This document shows, piece after piece, positions 51,816-61,417 of a DNA stretch of 64,000 bases; position 1 is the stretch's first letter; each line of letters starts with the position of its first letter. Under the pieces are notes generated by a model that made no database searches, was not told where the DNA came from, and saw only the letters and a list, made by a program, of their open reading frames with translations. Source of the DNA: Pseudomonadota bacterium (GTDB taxonomy: Bacteria > Pseudomonadota > Alphaproteobacteria > Sphingomonadales > Sphingomonadaceae); NCBI GenBank assembly GCA_023433445.1, contig JAEZCS010000016.1, positions 4,723 through 68,722 of the forward strand. Reading direction: 5' to 3'. A program made the position numbers and the translations under genes.

Positions 51816-52547
51816 TCAGAACTTGAACACAGTTCCGAGATAAACAGCCTGATTATCCTGGCGGTCGTCCGTCATAGGCGTCAGGCGGCCGGTCAAGCTA
51901 TTGTTATAGCGAAGACCCGCTGTGACGTTCAGATTGCGCGTCAGCGAATAGGAGCTGGCAAGATCCAGCGAATAATCCTTGTCCGCATTCGGGTTGCGGA
52001 TTGCAGTGCCCGGATCGCGGCGGCTTTCGATCATCACCTTGGTGCTGAAACGATTCTTCGTGTCCTGATCCAGGGAGAAATTCTTCGCGCCAGCTATCTG
52101 CTCGATCGAAACCGGGTCCAGTTCCTTGCGGCCAACCGCTTCCGGCAGGGCGAATTTGCGCCAGTTATGTATGCTGTTCAGGCTGAACGCGACAGGCGCG
52201 ATGCTGACAGGATCAATCGTGCGGCTGACCGTCACGCGATCGTTCAGGTCGGCTGCTCGGACCATCACCGTTACCGAGCGCTGTCCACTAAGCGAACCGC
52301 TGGTGGGCGTGAACTTGAAATTCTGACGTCCGGCAGAAGCCGCAATGCGCGCATAAGCAGCGGCCAGGCGCGGGTCCTTGGTCGTGGGCGTGAAAGAGGA
52401 GATGCTGCCCAGAGCGCCGAGCGAAACCGGCATTTCGGCACGAAGCTTCGCAATATCGGACGCCGCGCCGATGGCAGGAGACAGCATGAAGCCAGCGACG
52501 GCAACGGCCGCGCCTGCTAACGCCAAATGTCCCCTATTCACGCGCAT
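51816..52547 (-). CDS. Exported protein of unknown function, possible outer-membrane barrel
   Basis: I do not recognise this 243-residue protein. It has a signal peptide (about residues 1-29, ending AIGAAS), a middle section with conserved-looking 'FTPTTKDPRLAAAYARIA' and repeated short beta-like stretches, and a C-terminus 'NQAVYLGTVFKF' with terminal Phe. 'SLTRNLNVTAGLRYNNSL' near the end resembles barrel strands. A small beta-barrel or periplasmic protein is likely (inference). The ATG at 52547 is chosen because the signal peptide begins there; the open frame upstream is not protein-like. Confidence 0.7.
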   Translation of the reverse strand: MRVNRGHLALAGAAVAVAGFMLSPAIGAASDIAKLRAEMPVSLGALGSISSFTPTTKDPRLAAAYARIAASAGRQNFKFTPTSGSLSGQRSVTVMVRAADLNDRVTVSRTIDPVSIAPVAFSLNSIHNWRKFALPEAVGRKELDPVSIEQIAGAKNFSLDQDTKNRFSTKVMIESRRDPGTAIRNPNADKDYSLDLASSYSLTRNLNVTAGLRYNNSLTGRLTPMTDDRQDNQAVYLGTVFKF

Positions 52548-52773
52548 CACACGAATCTCTTCCCCACCGACTAATTTTTTTAATCTGTACACCGATGTAT
52601 CTGCAATGGGTAGTGCTTGATGACCTTTTTGTCTGCGCTGTTGCACGGAACACACAGAGTCCAAACACCCGAGGCGGCCAAGCGTTTCAGCGACCGCGAC
52701 GGCCCCCTTGCCCATTGCCACGGCTTCTCTATAGATGCGGGGCGTTTTTTCTTCAAATATGGGACATGTCCTG

Positions 52774-53223
52774 ATGGTCCGCCGCCTACCCGCTCCTGTT
52801 TCCGCCGGTCTGCTGCTGGCCGCGCTGCTGCCGCTCGCTGCGTGCGGTGGGGGGGCCAAGGACCGGCCCAAGGCCGACCTCGCCGCGTCCAAGGTGACGA
52901 CGATCGGCGTCAACAGCTATTTGTGGCGCGCGACCCTGGACACGCTGTCTTTCATGCCGATGGTGCAGACCGACTCCAACGGCGGCGTCATCGTCACCGA
53001 CTGGTACGCCAATCCGAATACGCCGGGTGAGCGGATGAAGCTGACCGTATCGATCCTGGACCAGGATCTGCGCGCCGACGCGTTGCGCGTCGCGGCCAGC
53101 CGTCAGGTGAACCAGGGCGGCCAGTGGGTCGATGCGCCGGTGCAGGCCGCGACCGTGCAGAAGCTGGAAGAGATCATCCTGACCAAGGCGCGCGACCTGC
53201 GCCGCATGGCCATTGCGGGATAA
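52774..53223 (+). CDS. DUF3576 lipoprotein
   Basis: The roughly 149-residue protein has a lipoprotein signal with lipobox 'LPLAAC' (Cys24) and the DUF3576 body: 'IGVNSYLWRATLDTLSFMPM', 'GGVIVTDWYANPNTPGERMK' and 'ILTKARDLRRMAI'. It would sit in the outer or inner membrane facing the periplasm. The function is unknown. The ATG at 52774 is supported by GGGA 10 bases upstream; an ATG at 52759 is possible. It is followed by leuS after 85 bases, and lptE, another envelope lipoprotein gene, is beyond leuS. Confidence 0.8.
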   Translation: MVRRLPAPVSAGLLLAALLPLAACGGGAKDRPKADLAASKVTTIGVNSYLWRATLDTLSFMPMVQTDSNGGVIVTDWYANPNTPGERMKLTVSILDQDLRADALRVAASRQVNQGGQWVDAPVQAATVQKLEEIILTKARDLRRMAIAG

Positions 53224-53308
53224 GCCGTTTCCTTCAAAGGATTTTCTGAATAACTGGGCTGGGCTTCTCGAAAGCTCAGCCCGCCTGCATTTTGAGGACT
53301 TGGAATAG

Positions 53309-55840
53309 ATGCAAAGGCGCTTCAACCCGCTGGAGGCCGACGCCCGCTGGCAGGCCGTCTGGGACGAGAAGCAGACGTTCAAGGCGTCCGACAGCAGCGA
53401 CCGCCCACGATCCTATGTGCTGGAGATGTTCCCCTATCCGTCCGGGCGCATCCATATCGGCCATGTCCGCAACTATTCGATGGGCGATGTGCTGGCGCGT
53501 TTCCGCCGGATGACGGGGCATGAAGTGCTGCATCCGATGGGCTGGGACGCCTTTGGCATGCCGGCTGAAAACGCCGCGATGGAAAAGAAGGTGCATCCGG
53601 GCGATTGGACCCGTTCCAACATCGCGACGATGCGCGCGCAGTTGAAGAAGCTGGGATTCGCGCTCGATTGGAGCCGCGAACTGGCGACCTGCGAGCCGGA
53701 TTATTATGGGCAGGAACAGGCGCTATTCCTGGACATGATGGAAGCGGGCCTGGTCTATCGCAAGGAATCGGCGGTCAATTGGGACCCAGTCGACATGACC
53801 GTGCTGGCGAACGAGCAGGTGATCGACGGCAAGGGCTGGCGATCCGGCGCGCCGGTCGAGAAGCGGAAGCTCAGCCAATGGTTCCTGAAGATCACGCAAT
53901 TTGCCGATGATCTGCTGGCGGGCCTCAAGACGCTCGACCAGTGGCCGGAGAAGGTGCGGCTGATGCAGGAGAACTGGATCGGCAAGTCGGTCGGCTTGCA
54001 GTTCCGGTTCAAGCTGGACGAAGCGGTGGACGGGATCGACGAACTGGAGGTCTTCTCGACCCGGCCCGACACGATATTCGGCGCGAGTTTTGCGGCGATT
54101 GCAGCGGACCACCCCATCGCTTTGGCGCTGGAGGCGAAGGATGCGGGGCTTGCCGCATTCGCCGAGGAATGCCGTCATAGCGGTACGGCTGCGGCGGAGA
54201 TCGAGACGCAGGAGAAGAAGGGCTATGATACCGGGCGTTCGGTGATCCATCCGTTCACCGGGCGCAAGCTGCCGCTGTTCGTCGCGAACTTCGTGCTGAT
54301 GGAATATGGCACCGGCGCGGTTATGGCGGTGCCGGGACATGACCAGCGCGACCTCGACTTCGCGCGCAAATATATCCTGCCCGTCGAGCGCGTGGTCGCT
54401 GCCGAGGGCGACGAGGGCAAGGGGATTGGCGACGAGGCCTATTCAGGGCCGGGCCGCCTTGTAAACTCCGATTTCCTGAACGGCATGAGCGTCGAGGATG
54501 CCAAGGCCGAGGTGATCCGCCGCGCTGAAGAGGGGGGCTGGGGGACCGGCACCACCGTGTTCCGCCTGCGCGATTGGGGCGTGTCGCGCCAGCGCTATTG
54601 GGGAACGCCGATCCCGGTCATCCATTGCGAGGATTGTGGGCCGGTCGGCGTACCCAAGGATCAGCTACCGGTTGTTTTGCCCGAAGATGTAAGCTTCGAC
54701 ATACCCGGCAATCCGCTGGATCGTCACCCGACGTGGAAACATGTCGATTGCCCGAAGTGCGGCAAGGCGGCGCGGCGCGAGACGGATACGCTGGATACTT
54801 TCGCGGATTCCAGCTGGTATTTCATCCGCTTCGCCAGCCAGCCCAAGGACAGGCCGTTCGATCGGGAAACGGTCGAGAAGTGGCTGCCGGTGGGTCAGTA
54901 TATCGGTGGCGTGGAACATGCGATCCTGCATCTGCTCTACGCCCGGTTCTGGACGCGCGCGTTGCAGCATATGGGGCAGATCGGCTTTGCCGAGCCATTC
55001 ACCGGCCTGTTCACGCAGGGCATGGTGACGCATGAGACGTACAAGTCGCCTGAGGGCAGCTGGCTCGCTCCTCAGGATGTGGCGCGGCAGGGTGACAAGC
55101 TGGTCATGGTCGAGGGGGGCGCGCCGGTGACGGTGGGCCGCGTCGAGAAAATGTCCAAGTCCAAGAAGAATGTCGTCGATCCCGATGACATCATCGCCCA
55201 ATATGGCGCGGACGCGGTGCGCTGGTTCATGCTGTCCGACAGCCCGCCGGAGCGCGACCTGCCCTGGACTGAAAGCGGCATCGAGGGTTCGTGGCGCTTC
55301 ATCAATCGTCTGTGGAGGCTGTTCGGGGACGCTGACAAGGCGGCCGAGGGGCAGGAAGTTTCTGGTCAGGATCGGGCGCTGGACCGTAAGCTGCACCAGA
55401 CGATCGACGGGGTGGCGAAGGATATCGAGGCGCTGTCCTTCAACAAGGCGGTGGCCAAGATCTACGAGCTGACCAATGCGGTGGAAAAGGCCAAGCCTTC
55501 CGCCAGCCGGAGCGCGGCGATTCGGGCATTGGCCCTCTTGGTTGCTCCGATGACGCCACATCTGGCGGAGGAGGCCTGGGCCGACATGGGCGAGGGCGGC
55601 CTGATCGCCGACGCGGCTTGGCCGCAGGTCGATCCCGCCTTGCTGGTCGAGGATGAAGTGACGATCGCCTGCCAGGTGATGGGCAAGCTGCGTGACACCA
55701 TCACCGTGCCCAAGGGGACGAGCAAGGATGAGCTGGAACGGCTTGCCCTGGCGGCGCCCAATGTGGCGCGGACGCTGGATGGCGCGACGCCCAAGAAGGT
55801 GATCGTGGTGCCTGACAGGCTGGTCAATCTGGTGATTTAA
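53309..55840 (+). CDS. leuS: Leucyl-tRNA synthetase
   Basis: The 843-residue class I synthetase charges tRNA-Leu. HIGH is at residues 49-52 ('[15 protein letters not shown]'), the editing domain (about 225-420) holds '[16 protein letters not shown]', and KMSKS is near residue 615 ('[16 protein letters not shown]'). The C-terminal anticodon-binding domain is complete. It is the first gene of leuS-lptE-holA. A small hairpin GGTGATT/AATCACC (55831-55849) encloses the stop codon. Confidence 0.96.
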   Translation: MQRRFNPLEADARWQAVWDEKQTFKASDSSDRPRSYVLEMFPYPSGRIHIGHVRNYSMGDVLARFRRMTGHEVLHPMGWDAFGMPAENAAMEKKVHPGDWTRSNIATMRAQLKKLGFALDWSRELATCEPDYYGQEQALFLDMMEAGLVYRKESAVNWDPVDMTVLANEQVIDGKGWRSGAPVEKRKLSQWFLKITQFADDLLAGLKTLDQWPEKVRLMQENWIGKSVGLQFRFKLDEAVDGIDELEVFSTRPDTIFGASFAAIAADHPIALALEAKDAGLAAFAEECRHSGTAAAEIETQEKKGYDTGRSVIHPFTGRKLPLFVANFVLMEYGTGAVMAVPGHDQRDLDFARKYILPVERVVAAEGDEGKGIGDEAYSGPGRLVNSDFLNGMSVEDAKAEVIRRAEEGGWGTGTTVFRLRDWGVSRQRYWGTPIPVIHCEDCGPVGVPKDQLPVVLPEDVSFDIPGNPLDRHPTWKHVDCPKCGKAARRETDTLDTFADSSWYFIRFASQPKDRPFDRETVEKWLPVGQYIGGVEHAILHLLYARFWTRALQHMGQIGFAEPFTGLFTQGMVTHETYKSPEGSWLAPQDVARQGDKLVMVEGGAPVTVGRVEKMSKSKKNVVDPDDIIAQYGADAVRWFMLSDSPPERDLPWTESGIEGSWRFINRLWRLFGDADKAAEGQEVSGQDRALDRKLHQTIDGVAKDIEALSFNKAVAKIYELTNAVEKAKPSASRSAAIRALALLVAPMTPHLAEEAWADMGEGGLIADAAWPQVDPALLVEDEVTIACQVMGKLRDTITVPKGTSKDELERLALAAPNVARTLDGATPKKVIVVPDRLVNLVI

Positions 55841-55847
55841 AGAATCA

Positions 55848-55926
55848 CCGTTCGGGTTGCGCTTGTCGAAGCCTCTCCCTTCTGCACAAGAAGAAGAGGA
55901 GCCTTCGACAAGCCTGGGGCGAACGG
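55848..55926. repeat. REP-like inverted repeat between leuS and lptE
   Basis: CCGTTCGGGTTGCGCTTGTC at the left (55848) is mirrored by CTTCGACAAGCCTGGGGCGAACGG at the right (to 55926), giving an imperfect stem of over 20 bp. The CTTCGACAAG and CGAACGG core also occurs, degraded, at 27700-27731. It lies just after the leuS stop and could attenuate readthrough into lptE. Confidence 0.7.
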
Positions 55927-55941
55927 TTAAGGATAGCTTTT

Positions 55942-56436
55942 ATGAAGTCTTGGCCGTTCCTCCTGATCGCCCTGTCGTCTCTTTCCGCCTGCGGGCTGCG
56001 GCCAGTCTATGGCGGCGGTAGTCATAGCGCTGTCGCGCAGAAGCTGGGTAGCATCGACATTGCACCGATCGAGGGTAAGGCGGGCTGGCTGGTTCGCAAC
56101 GCGCTGAACGATCGCCTGGCCGCGATGAACGGCGAGGGACCCAGATACCGCCTTGTTGTGAAGCTGGACGACCAGATCAGCGGCTTTGGTTTGCGCGGTG
56201 ACCAGGCAATCACGCGGGAACGGCGGACGTTGCGCGCGCGCTATCAGTTGATCGATGACCAGGGCGCGCAGATCATCGACGACACGGCTGGGTCGGACGC
56301 CGGTATCGACGTCACGTCGAGCGAATATGCGACGATCGCGGCGGAAGATACGGCGCTTGAGCGGTTGTCGCAGACGATCGCCGACCAGATCATATCCCGG
56401 CTCGCCCTTTTCGCGGCGAGGGACCAGCAGCGTTGA
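55942..56436 (+). CDS. lptE: LPS-assembly lipoprotein LptE
   Basis: The 164-residue lipoprotein has a lipobox 'LSSLSAC' (Cys17) and the LptE start 'GLRPVYGGG'. With LptD it forms the outer-membrane LPS translocon. leuS-lptE-holA is the conserved order in proteobacteria, which supports the call, since LptE sequences diverge strongly. The stop overlaps the holA TTG start (TTGA). Confidence 0.85.
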   Translation: MKSWPFLLIALSSLSACGLRPVYGGGSHSAVAQKLGSIDIAPIEGKAGWLVRNALNDRLAAMNGEGPRYRLVVKLDDQISGFGLRGDQAITRERRTLRARYQLIDDQGAQIIDDTAGSDAGIDVTSSEYATIAAEDTALERLSQTIADQIISRLALFAARDQQR

Positions 56437-57458
56437 AGGCCAATCGCGGCCAGATTGAAAAGGCGCTCGACGCGCCCCCGGCCGATATTCGTTTCTTCCT
56501 GCTCTACGGTCCCGATGAGGCGGGAAGCGGCGCGCTGGGCAAAAGGCTTGAGCGGGCGATGGGGCCAGAGGCTGAGCGCATCGATCTGGACGGTTCCACC
56601 CTGCGCGACGATCCGGCGCGGTTGGCTGATGAAGCCGCGTCCTTTTCCATGTTCGGCGACCGCCGCTGGGTGCGGGTGAATGGCATGGGCGAGGAATCGC
56701 TGGCTGCGGTGGCGGCGCTGCTGGAAGCGGAGGCGGCAGGCAATCCCGTTATCGCGACAGCAGGTGCGTTGAAGGGCACGTCGAAGCTTTTGAAGCTGGT
56801 GCTCGACAGTCCGCGCGCCATGGCATTCATTTCCTACCATCCCGACGCGCGAGAGGCCGAGCAGATCGCCGTCGCGGTCGCGCGAGAAGGGGGGCTGCGC
56901 CTGCCCAACGAGCTTGCCAAGCGGATCGTCGACCTCACCAATGGCGACCGCGCGCTCATCAGCGGTGAGGTCGAGAAGCTGATCCTCTATCTCGACGCTG
57001 CACCGGACCGCCCTTGCGAAGCAACCGCCGAAGCACTGGACGCCTTGTCCGCCGACAACCCCGATGCGGACGCGGCGCCCTTGGTCAACGCGGTGTTGGG
57101 GGGCGACCTGCGTGCCATGCATCGGGAACTGGGGCGGCTGGGCCAGGCGGGAACGGCGATGGCGGCAGTGCTGCGGCCGCTGCTGACGCGGGCCATGTTG
57201 CTCGCCAATATTCGGACGTCATTTGATGAAAGCGGGCGGCTTGACAGCGCGGTTGAAGCTGCGGGCAAGCAGGTGTTCTGGAAGGACAAGGCTGTCGTGA
57301 CCCGGCAAGTGCGGCTGTGGGACGCGCATGGCATCGCCCGCGTGATCCAGCGGCTGGCCCAGGCGGAGCGGGCGAGCCGGTCTGGCAGGGGCATCGGTGA
57401 CCTGATGGTGCGGCACGAGTTGCTCGCCATTACCCGGCAGGCGGCGCGGGAACGCTAA
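56433..57458 (+). CDS. holA: DNA polymerase III delta subunit
   Basis: The 341-residue protein is the clamp-loader wrench that opens the sliding clamp. It has the degenerate AAA+ fold of HolA with 'DIRFFLLYGPDEAGSGALGK' at the N-terminus, 'ASFSMFGDRRWVRVNG' and the C-terminal 'HGIARVIQRLAQAERASRSG'. The start is a TTG overlapping the lptE stop. It is the last gene of leuS-lptE-holA; msrB follows after 39 bases. Confidence 0.88.
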   Translation: MKANRGQIEKALDAPPADIRFFLLYGPDEAGSGALGKRLERAMGPEAERIDLDGSTLRDDPARLADEAASFSMFGDRRWVRVNGMGEESLAAVAALLEAEAAGNPVIATAGALKGTSKLLKLVLDSPRAMAFISYHPDAREAEQIAVAVAREGGLRLPNELAKRIVDLTNGDRALISGEVEKLILYLDAAPDRPCEATAEALDALSADNPDADAAPLVNAVLGGDLRAMHRELGRLGQAGTAMAAVLRPLLTRAMLLANIRTSFDESGRLDSAVEAAGKQVFWKDKAVVTRQVRLWDAHGIARVIQRLAQAERASRSGRGIGDLMVRHELLAITRQAARER

Positions 57459-57497
57459 GCGCTTGATCGCCGGAAGGGCCGCCGCCATATTGCGGCC

Positions 57498-57902
57498 ATG
57501 GACAAGCTCAACCTGACTGACGCCGAATGGCGCGAGCGCCTTTCCCCCGAACAGTTTCATGTGTTGCGCGAGGCTGGGACCGAGCGGGCGTTTACCGGCA
57601 AATATAACGGCAACAAGGCCGATGGCGTCTATTATTGCGCCGGATGCGGGGCCGAGTTGTTCGACGCCGAGGAAAAATATGACAGCGGTTCGGGCTGGCC
57701 GAGTTTTACCGCGCCGGTCGATATCGACGCGGTGGAAGAGGTGCGCGACAGCAGCCATGGCATGATGCGCACCGAAGTGCGCTGCGCCAAATGCGAAGGG
57801 CATCTGGGCCACGTCTTTCCCGATGGTCCCGGGGTCAACGGCCTGCGCTATTGCATGAACAGCGCATCGCTGGATTTCAAGCCGCGCGACGAGGTTGAAT
57901 AA
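57498..57902 (+). CDS. msrB: Peptide methionine-(R)-S-oxide reductase MsrB
   Basis: The 134-residue enzyme reduces methionine-R-sulfoxide in proteins. Zinc ligands are Cys47, Cys50, Cys96 and Cys99 ('CAGC' and 'CAKC'), the substrate-binding 'SGSGWPSF' is at about residues 63-70, and the catalytic Cys119 is in '[12 protein letters not shown]'. No signal peptide is present, so it is cytoplasmic. The length is standard. Confidence 0.94.
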   Translation: MDKLNLTDAEWRERLSPEQFHVLREAGTERAFTGKYNGNKADGVYYCAGCGAELFDAEEKYDSGSGWPSFTAPVDIDAVEEVRDSSHGMMRTEVRCAKCEGHLGHVFPDGPGVNGLRYCMNSASLDFKPRDEVE

Positions 57903-58013
57903 TCATTCATCGCCGGTAAAGCGTCGTCCCTCTTGAGAAACAGGCTCATGGGCAGGCGAGCGTCCGATTTGCGCTGGCGGCTCGATCAGTTAGCGCGTAT
58001 CCGGGCGGCATAG

Positions 58014-60089
58014 ATGGCACGATCAGGCAAGAGCAAGGACACGCCCAAGGGCGCTAAGCGATGGCTCATGCGAGCGTTCAAGTTCGGAATGGTCGCGACC
58101 GTGGGCGCGTTGTTGGCGATCATCGTGGCGGTTGTGATCGCCTATCAGTCGCTTCCCAGCTATGAATCGCTGAAATCTTCGCCCAACGGCCAGATGATCC
58201 GCGTTCACGCGGCAGACGGTAGCGTGATCGTCTCATTGGGGCCGAGTTTCGGGCGCTGGCTGTCCTATGACCAGATCCCGACAGTGATGGTCGATGCGAT
58301 GGTGTCGACCGAGGATAAGCGCTTTTACATGCATCCCGGTGTCGACCCGATCGGCCTGGCGCGTGCGACCTGGGTCGCAATCGAGAACCGGGGCAAGGGC
58401 CGCCGCTTGCAGGGCGCGTCGACGATCACCCAGCAGGTGACGCGCAACATCTTCCTCAACAACAGCTACAGCTGGGGCCGCAAGGTCCGGGAGATGATCC
58501 TGGCGCTGGCGCTGGAGCGCAAATTTTCCAAGCGCCAGATTTTGGAACTCTACCTCAACAAGGTATATTTCGGCGGCGGCGCCTACGGTATTGATGCCGC
58601 CAGCCGCAAGTTTTTCGGCCATCCCGCGACCACGCTTGATCTGCCGGAAGCCGCGATCATCGCAGGCCTGGTGAAGGCGCCGTCGAGCTATTCCCCTACT
58701 GCTGACGCTGAGGCAGCGATCGGCCGAGCGGGCGTCGTGCTGCAATTGATGCAGGAAAATGACGTGATCAGCGCGGCCGAGCGGGCCAGCATCGACCTGA
58801 ACGATGTCAAGTTGGCGCCGGTGCCGCCGCAGAACAGCGTCCGTTACTTCACGGACTGGGCTTTGCCGCAGCTTGATTTGCTGATCGACGAGCCCAATGA
58901 ACCGCTGGAAGTCTATACGACCATCGACCTTGGCATGCAGAAGGCGGCGACCGCTGCCATCAAGGCCAATGTGCCTGCGGGTGCGCAGGGCGCGCTGGTC
59001 TCGCTCGATCGTGACGGAGCGGTGCGGGCGATGGTCGGTGGGCTCGATTATGTGACGTCCAACTATAATCGCGCGACCACGGCGACGCGCCAGCCGGGGT
59101 CCGCCTGGAAAATCTTCGTCTACATGGCGGCGCTGGAGGCTGGCTATACGCCGGATACGGGCGTCACGGACAAGCCGGTGACGATCAACGGCTGGAGTCC
59201 GCGCAATAGTTCCGGGCGCTTTTCCGGCGACATCGATGTGCGTACGGCCTTTGCCTATTCGATCAACACGGTTGCCGCGCAGCTGGGGGTGGAAGTCGGC
59301 TTCCCCACGGTGGCCGACATGGCGCGGCGCTTTGGCGTGACGACGCCCATCAACACGCACCCCTCGATGGTGCTCGGCACCTCTGACGTGCGCGTGATCG
59401 ACATGACGCGAGCCTTTGCTTCCATCGCGCGCAAGGGCGTGGCGGTAACGCCCTATGGCATCACCAAGGTGACGACGGCCGACGGGCGCCTGCTTTACCA
59501 GCATCAGGATGATACCAGCCGCGTGCTCGTCGCGCCGTGGGTGGCCGCAGGCATGACCGACCTCATGCAGACTGCGGTCAGCACCGGCACGGGCAAGGCC
59601 GCGCAGATCGGCCGCCCCGCCGCGGGCAAGACCGGCACGACCAGCAGCAACAAGGATGGCTGGTTCCTCGGCTTCTCCAGCGGCATTACGACCGGCGTCT
59701 GGATGGGTCGGGACGATGCGCGTCCGGTCGGCGTGCTTCAAGGTGGCCGCGCGCCTGCTCGTGCCTTCGCCGACTATATGAAAGTTGCCGTGTCGCGCCG
59801 TCCGGTGGAACAGTTCGAAACGCAGGTTACGCTGCCCGAATGGCAGTTGGAGCCTGACGAAGAGGCATATTATGGCCAGCCCGACAACGGATCTGGCGAT
59901 GGCATGATGGTTGATGAAAATGGCATGCCGATCAGCCAGGACAATCGGCGGCAAGAGGATGACGGTGCGGAGGGGCTAAGCCAGCCCATCGAGCAGGCGC
60001 CTCCCGCTCGCACGACGCCACCCCGATTGGATCAGCAATGGATCGACCAGGTGCTGGGCCGCGAAGGCCGACGGCCGCCACCGCAATAG
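58014..60089 (+). CDS. Class A penicillin-binding protein (PBP1-type)
   Basis: The 691-residue inner-membrane enzyme polymerises and crosslinks peptidoglycan. One N-terminal anchor (about residues 22-45) is followed by the glycosyltransferase domain with 'VSTEDKRFYMHPGVDPIG' (catalytic Glu near 97) and 'GASTITQQVTRNIFLNNSYS', then the transpeptidase domain with the active Ser in 'RQPGSAWKIFV' (about 363), 'SINTVAAQ' and 'KTGTTSSN' (about 538). The C-terminal tail is acidic and proline-rich. No OB domain is evident, so this is closer to the PBP1C/2A-like short form. A terminator follows. Confidence 0.93.
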   Translation: MARSGKSKDTPKGAKRWLMRAFKFGMVATVGALLAIIVAVVIAYQSLPSYESLKSSPNGQMIRVHAADGSVIVSLGPSFGRWLSYDQIPTVMVDAMVSTEDKRFYMHPGVDPIGLARATWVAIENRGKGRRLQGASTITQQVTRNIFLNNSYSWGRKVREMILALALERKFSKRQILELYLNKVYFGGGAYGIDAASRKFFGHPATTLDLPEAAIIAGLVKAPSSYSPTADAEAAIGRAGVVLQLMQENDVISAAERASIDLNDVKLAPVPPQNSVRYFTDWALPQLDLLIDEPNEPLEVYTTIDLGMQKAATAAIKANVPAGAQGALVSLDRDGAVRAMVGGLDYVTSNYNRATTATRQPGSAWKIFVYMAALEAGYTPDTGVTDKPVTINGWSPRNSSGRFSGDIDVRTAFAYSINTVAAQLGVEVGFPTVADMARRFGVTTPINTHPSMVLGTSDVRVIDMTRAFASIARKGVAVTPYGITKVTTADGRLLYQHQDDTSRVLVAPWVAAGMTDLMQTAVSTGTGKAAQIGRPAAGKTGTTSSNKDGWFLGFSSGITTGVWMGRDDARPVGVLQGGRAPARAFADYMKVAVSRRPVEQFETQVTLPEWQLEPDEEAYYGQPDNGSGDGMMVDENGMPISQDNRRQEDDGAEGLSQPIEQAPPARTTPPRLDQQWIDQVLGREGRRPPPQ

Positions 60090-60090
60090 A

Positions 60091-60135
60091 GCCTGATCCG
60101 ATCGAACTGGATTGGATCAGGCCTCATTTATCGTT
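60091..60135. terminator. Bidirectional terminator between the PBP and protease genes
   Basis: GCCTGATCC (60091-60099) pairs with GGATCAGGC (60114-60122), followed by CTCATTTATCGTTG. It begins two bases after the PBP gene stop and lies between convergent genes. Confidence 0.7.
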
Positions 60136-60188
60136 GGTTTTCCGCATTTTACGAACAAGCCGATGATGCCATCTGCTTCGAAAATGCT

Positions 60189-61136
60189 CTAGCCGGCCCG
60201 ACGAGGCGCGGTCGCAAGGCGCTGCCGATCGAGCGTGCTGGCGTCCGGCATCAGGAAGTCGATCTTTCCCCGGCCGAAGTCGATGGCGACGCGGTCGAAC
60301 ATCTTGAGCGCCTGGATGCCGAGCAGCAAGGTGGGCTTGTCCGACAAGCCCAGTTCCCGGAAGGGCTGCGCGTCGGCGAACATCACTGGCAGGTCAGTGA
60401 GGGCGATGGGCCCCATGCGAATCCTGCCAATGCGCCCCAGCTGGCCCGTCAGCCTCCCGCCAGTGACACTGATGAGGCTGACCTCGCTCATTGCAGGCGC
60501 GCGCTTTTTGCGGATCAGCTTGTCGCGCAACGCGAAATTGCCGACGCTGAGGTGCGTGCCGGTGTCGAGGATGATGTTGACCTTGAGCCCGTTTGCGTCG
60601 GAATGAAGCAGGATCAGTTGCCCCTTGCGCCTCCGCGCCTCCACGATGATCGCGTCAGGATCGCGCCACGACGGGCGGCTTGTACCGATTTCCATGCGCC
60701 CTGTGCGGAAATTGAGGAGAAGGCGTTTATCGTGCAGGCTGTCGAGCCCCAGCAGCCCCGCCGCGCCGAGATGATCCCCCTCCAGCACAGGGGCCTCGAT
60801 ATCGTCGATCATTTCCTTGCCATAGGTTAGGCCGGGGAGGGCGACTGTCTGGGCCTCGCTGCGGCCCGCCATGCTGACGATGGTGACGGAGCGGCGGGGG
60901 GACAGTGCGAGTTGGTCGGCCAGATCACGGGAGATGACGGTGCGCTGGGACCCGGTATCCACGATGAAGTGCCAAGGGCCGCGGCCACCTATGTGGATTG
61001 GTATGGAGACGCGGTCGTCACTGGCGGCAAGCGTGCGTACAATCGCGGGCGGATCGGTCGCCGGGGCAGGCTGACCGGCGAGGGGTGGGCAGATGAACAG
61101 CATCGCCAATGCAGGGACGAGATATGGCGTTCTCAT
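60189..61136 (-). CDS. Exported retropepsin-like aspartic protease, duplicated domain
   Basis: The 315-residue protein has a signal peptide (about residues 1-21) and two retropepsin-like halves, each with an active-site triad: Asp60 in 'HFIVDTGSQRTVIS' and Asp191 in 'NIILDTGTHLSVGN'. Each half also has a later hydrophobic-glycine flap partner ('AAGLLGLDSL' and 'TLLLGIQALKMFDRVAIDFG'). A single chain with two D-T-G motifs can form an active pepsin-like site by itself. The substrate is unknown. It is convergent with the PBP gene and divergent from rho. Confidence 0.82.
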   Translation of the reverse strand: MRTPYLVPALAMLFICPPLAGQPAPATDPPAIVRTLAASDDRVSIPIHIGGRGPWHFIVDTGSQRTVISRDLADQLALSPRRSVTIVSMAGRSEAQTVALPGLTYGKEMIDDIEAPVLEGDHLGAAGLLGLDSLHDKRLLLNFRTGRMEIGTSRPSWRDPDAIIVEARRRKGQLILLHSDANGLKVNIILDTGTHLSVGNFALRDKLIRKKRAPAMSEVSLISVTGGRLTGQLGRIGRIRMGPIALTDLPVMFADAQPFRELGLSDKPTLLLGIQALKMFDRVAIDFGRGKIDFLMPDASTLDRQRLATAPRRAG

Positions 61137-61417
61137 GCCCTTCGCCTCTCAAACTGGAGGACCAGATCTTAGCATGATTGGCCGGTTCGGGTCCATTGCC
61201 GCAGCAGTGGCACTATTTGCCGACATGTGCGGGCTAAGCGAGCATTTTAGGGAACTGGAAGCCACACGACGCCTTGACTTGCACGGGCGCTGATCGCTAA
61301 ACGCGGACAGTCTATCCCGGCCGTCCAGCGCCGGAGTCCCGTGTTTCTCGATACCGGGCGACTCTCCTTTGCTATCGCAGTTTCGTTCCTCATCTCTCTC
61401 CATCGGACTCAAGTCGA

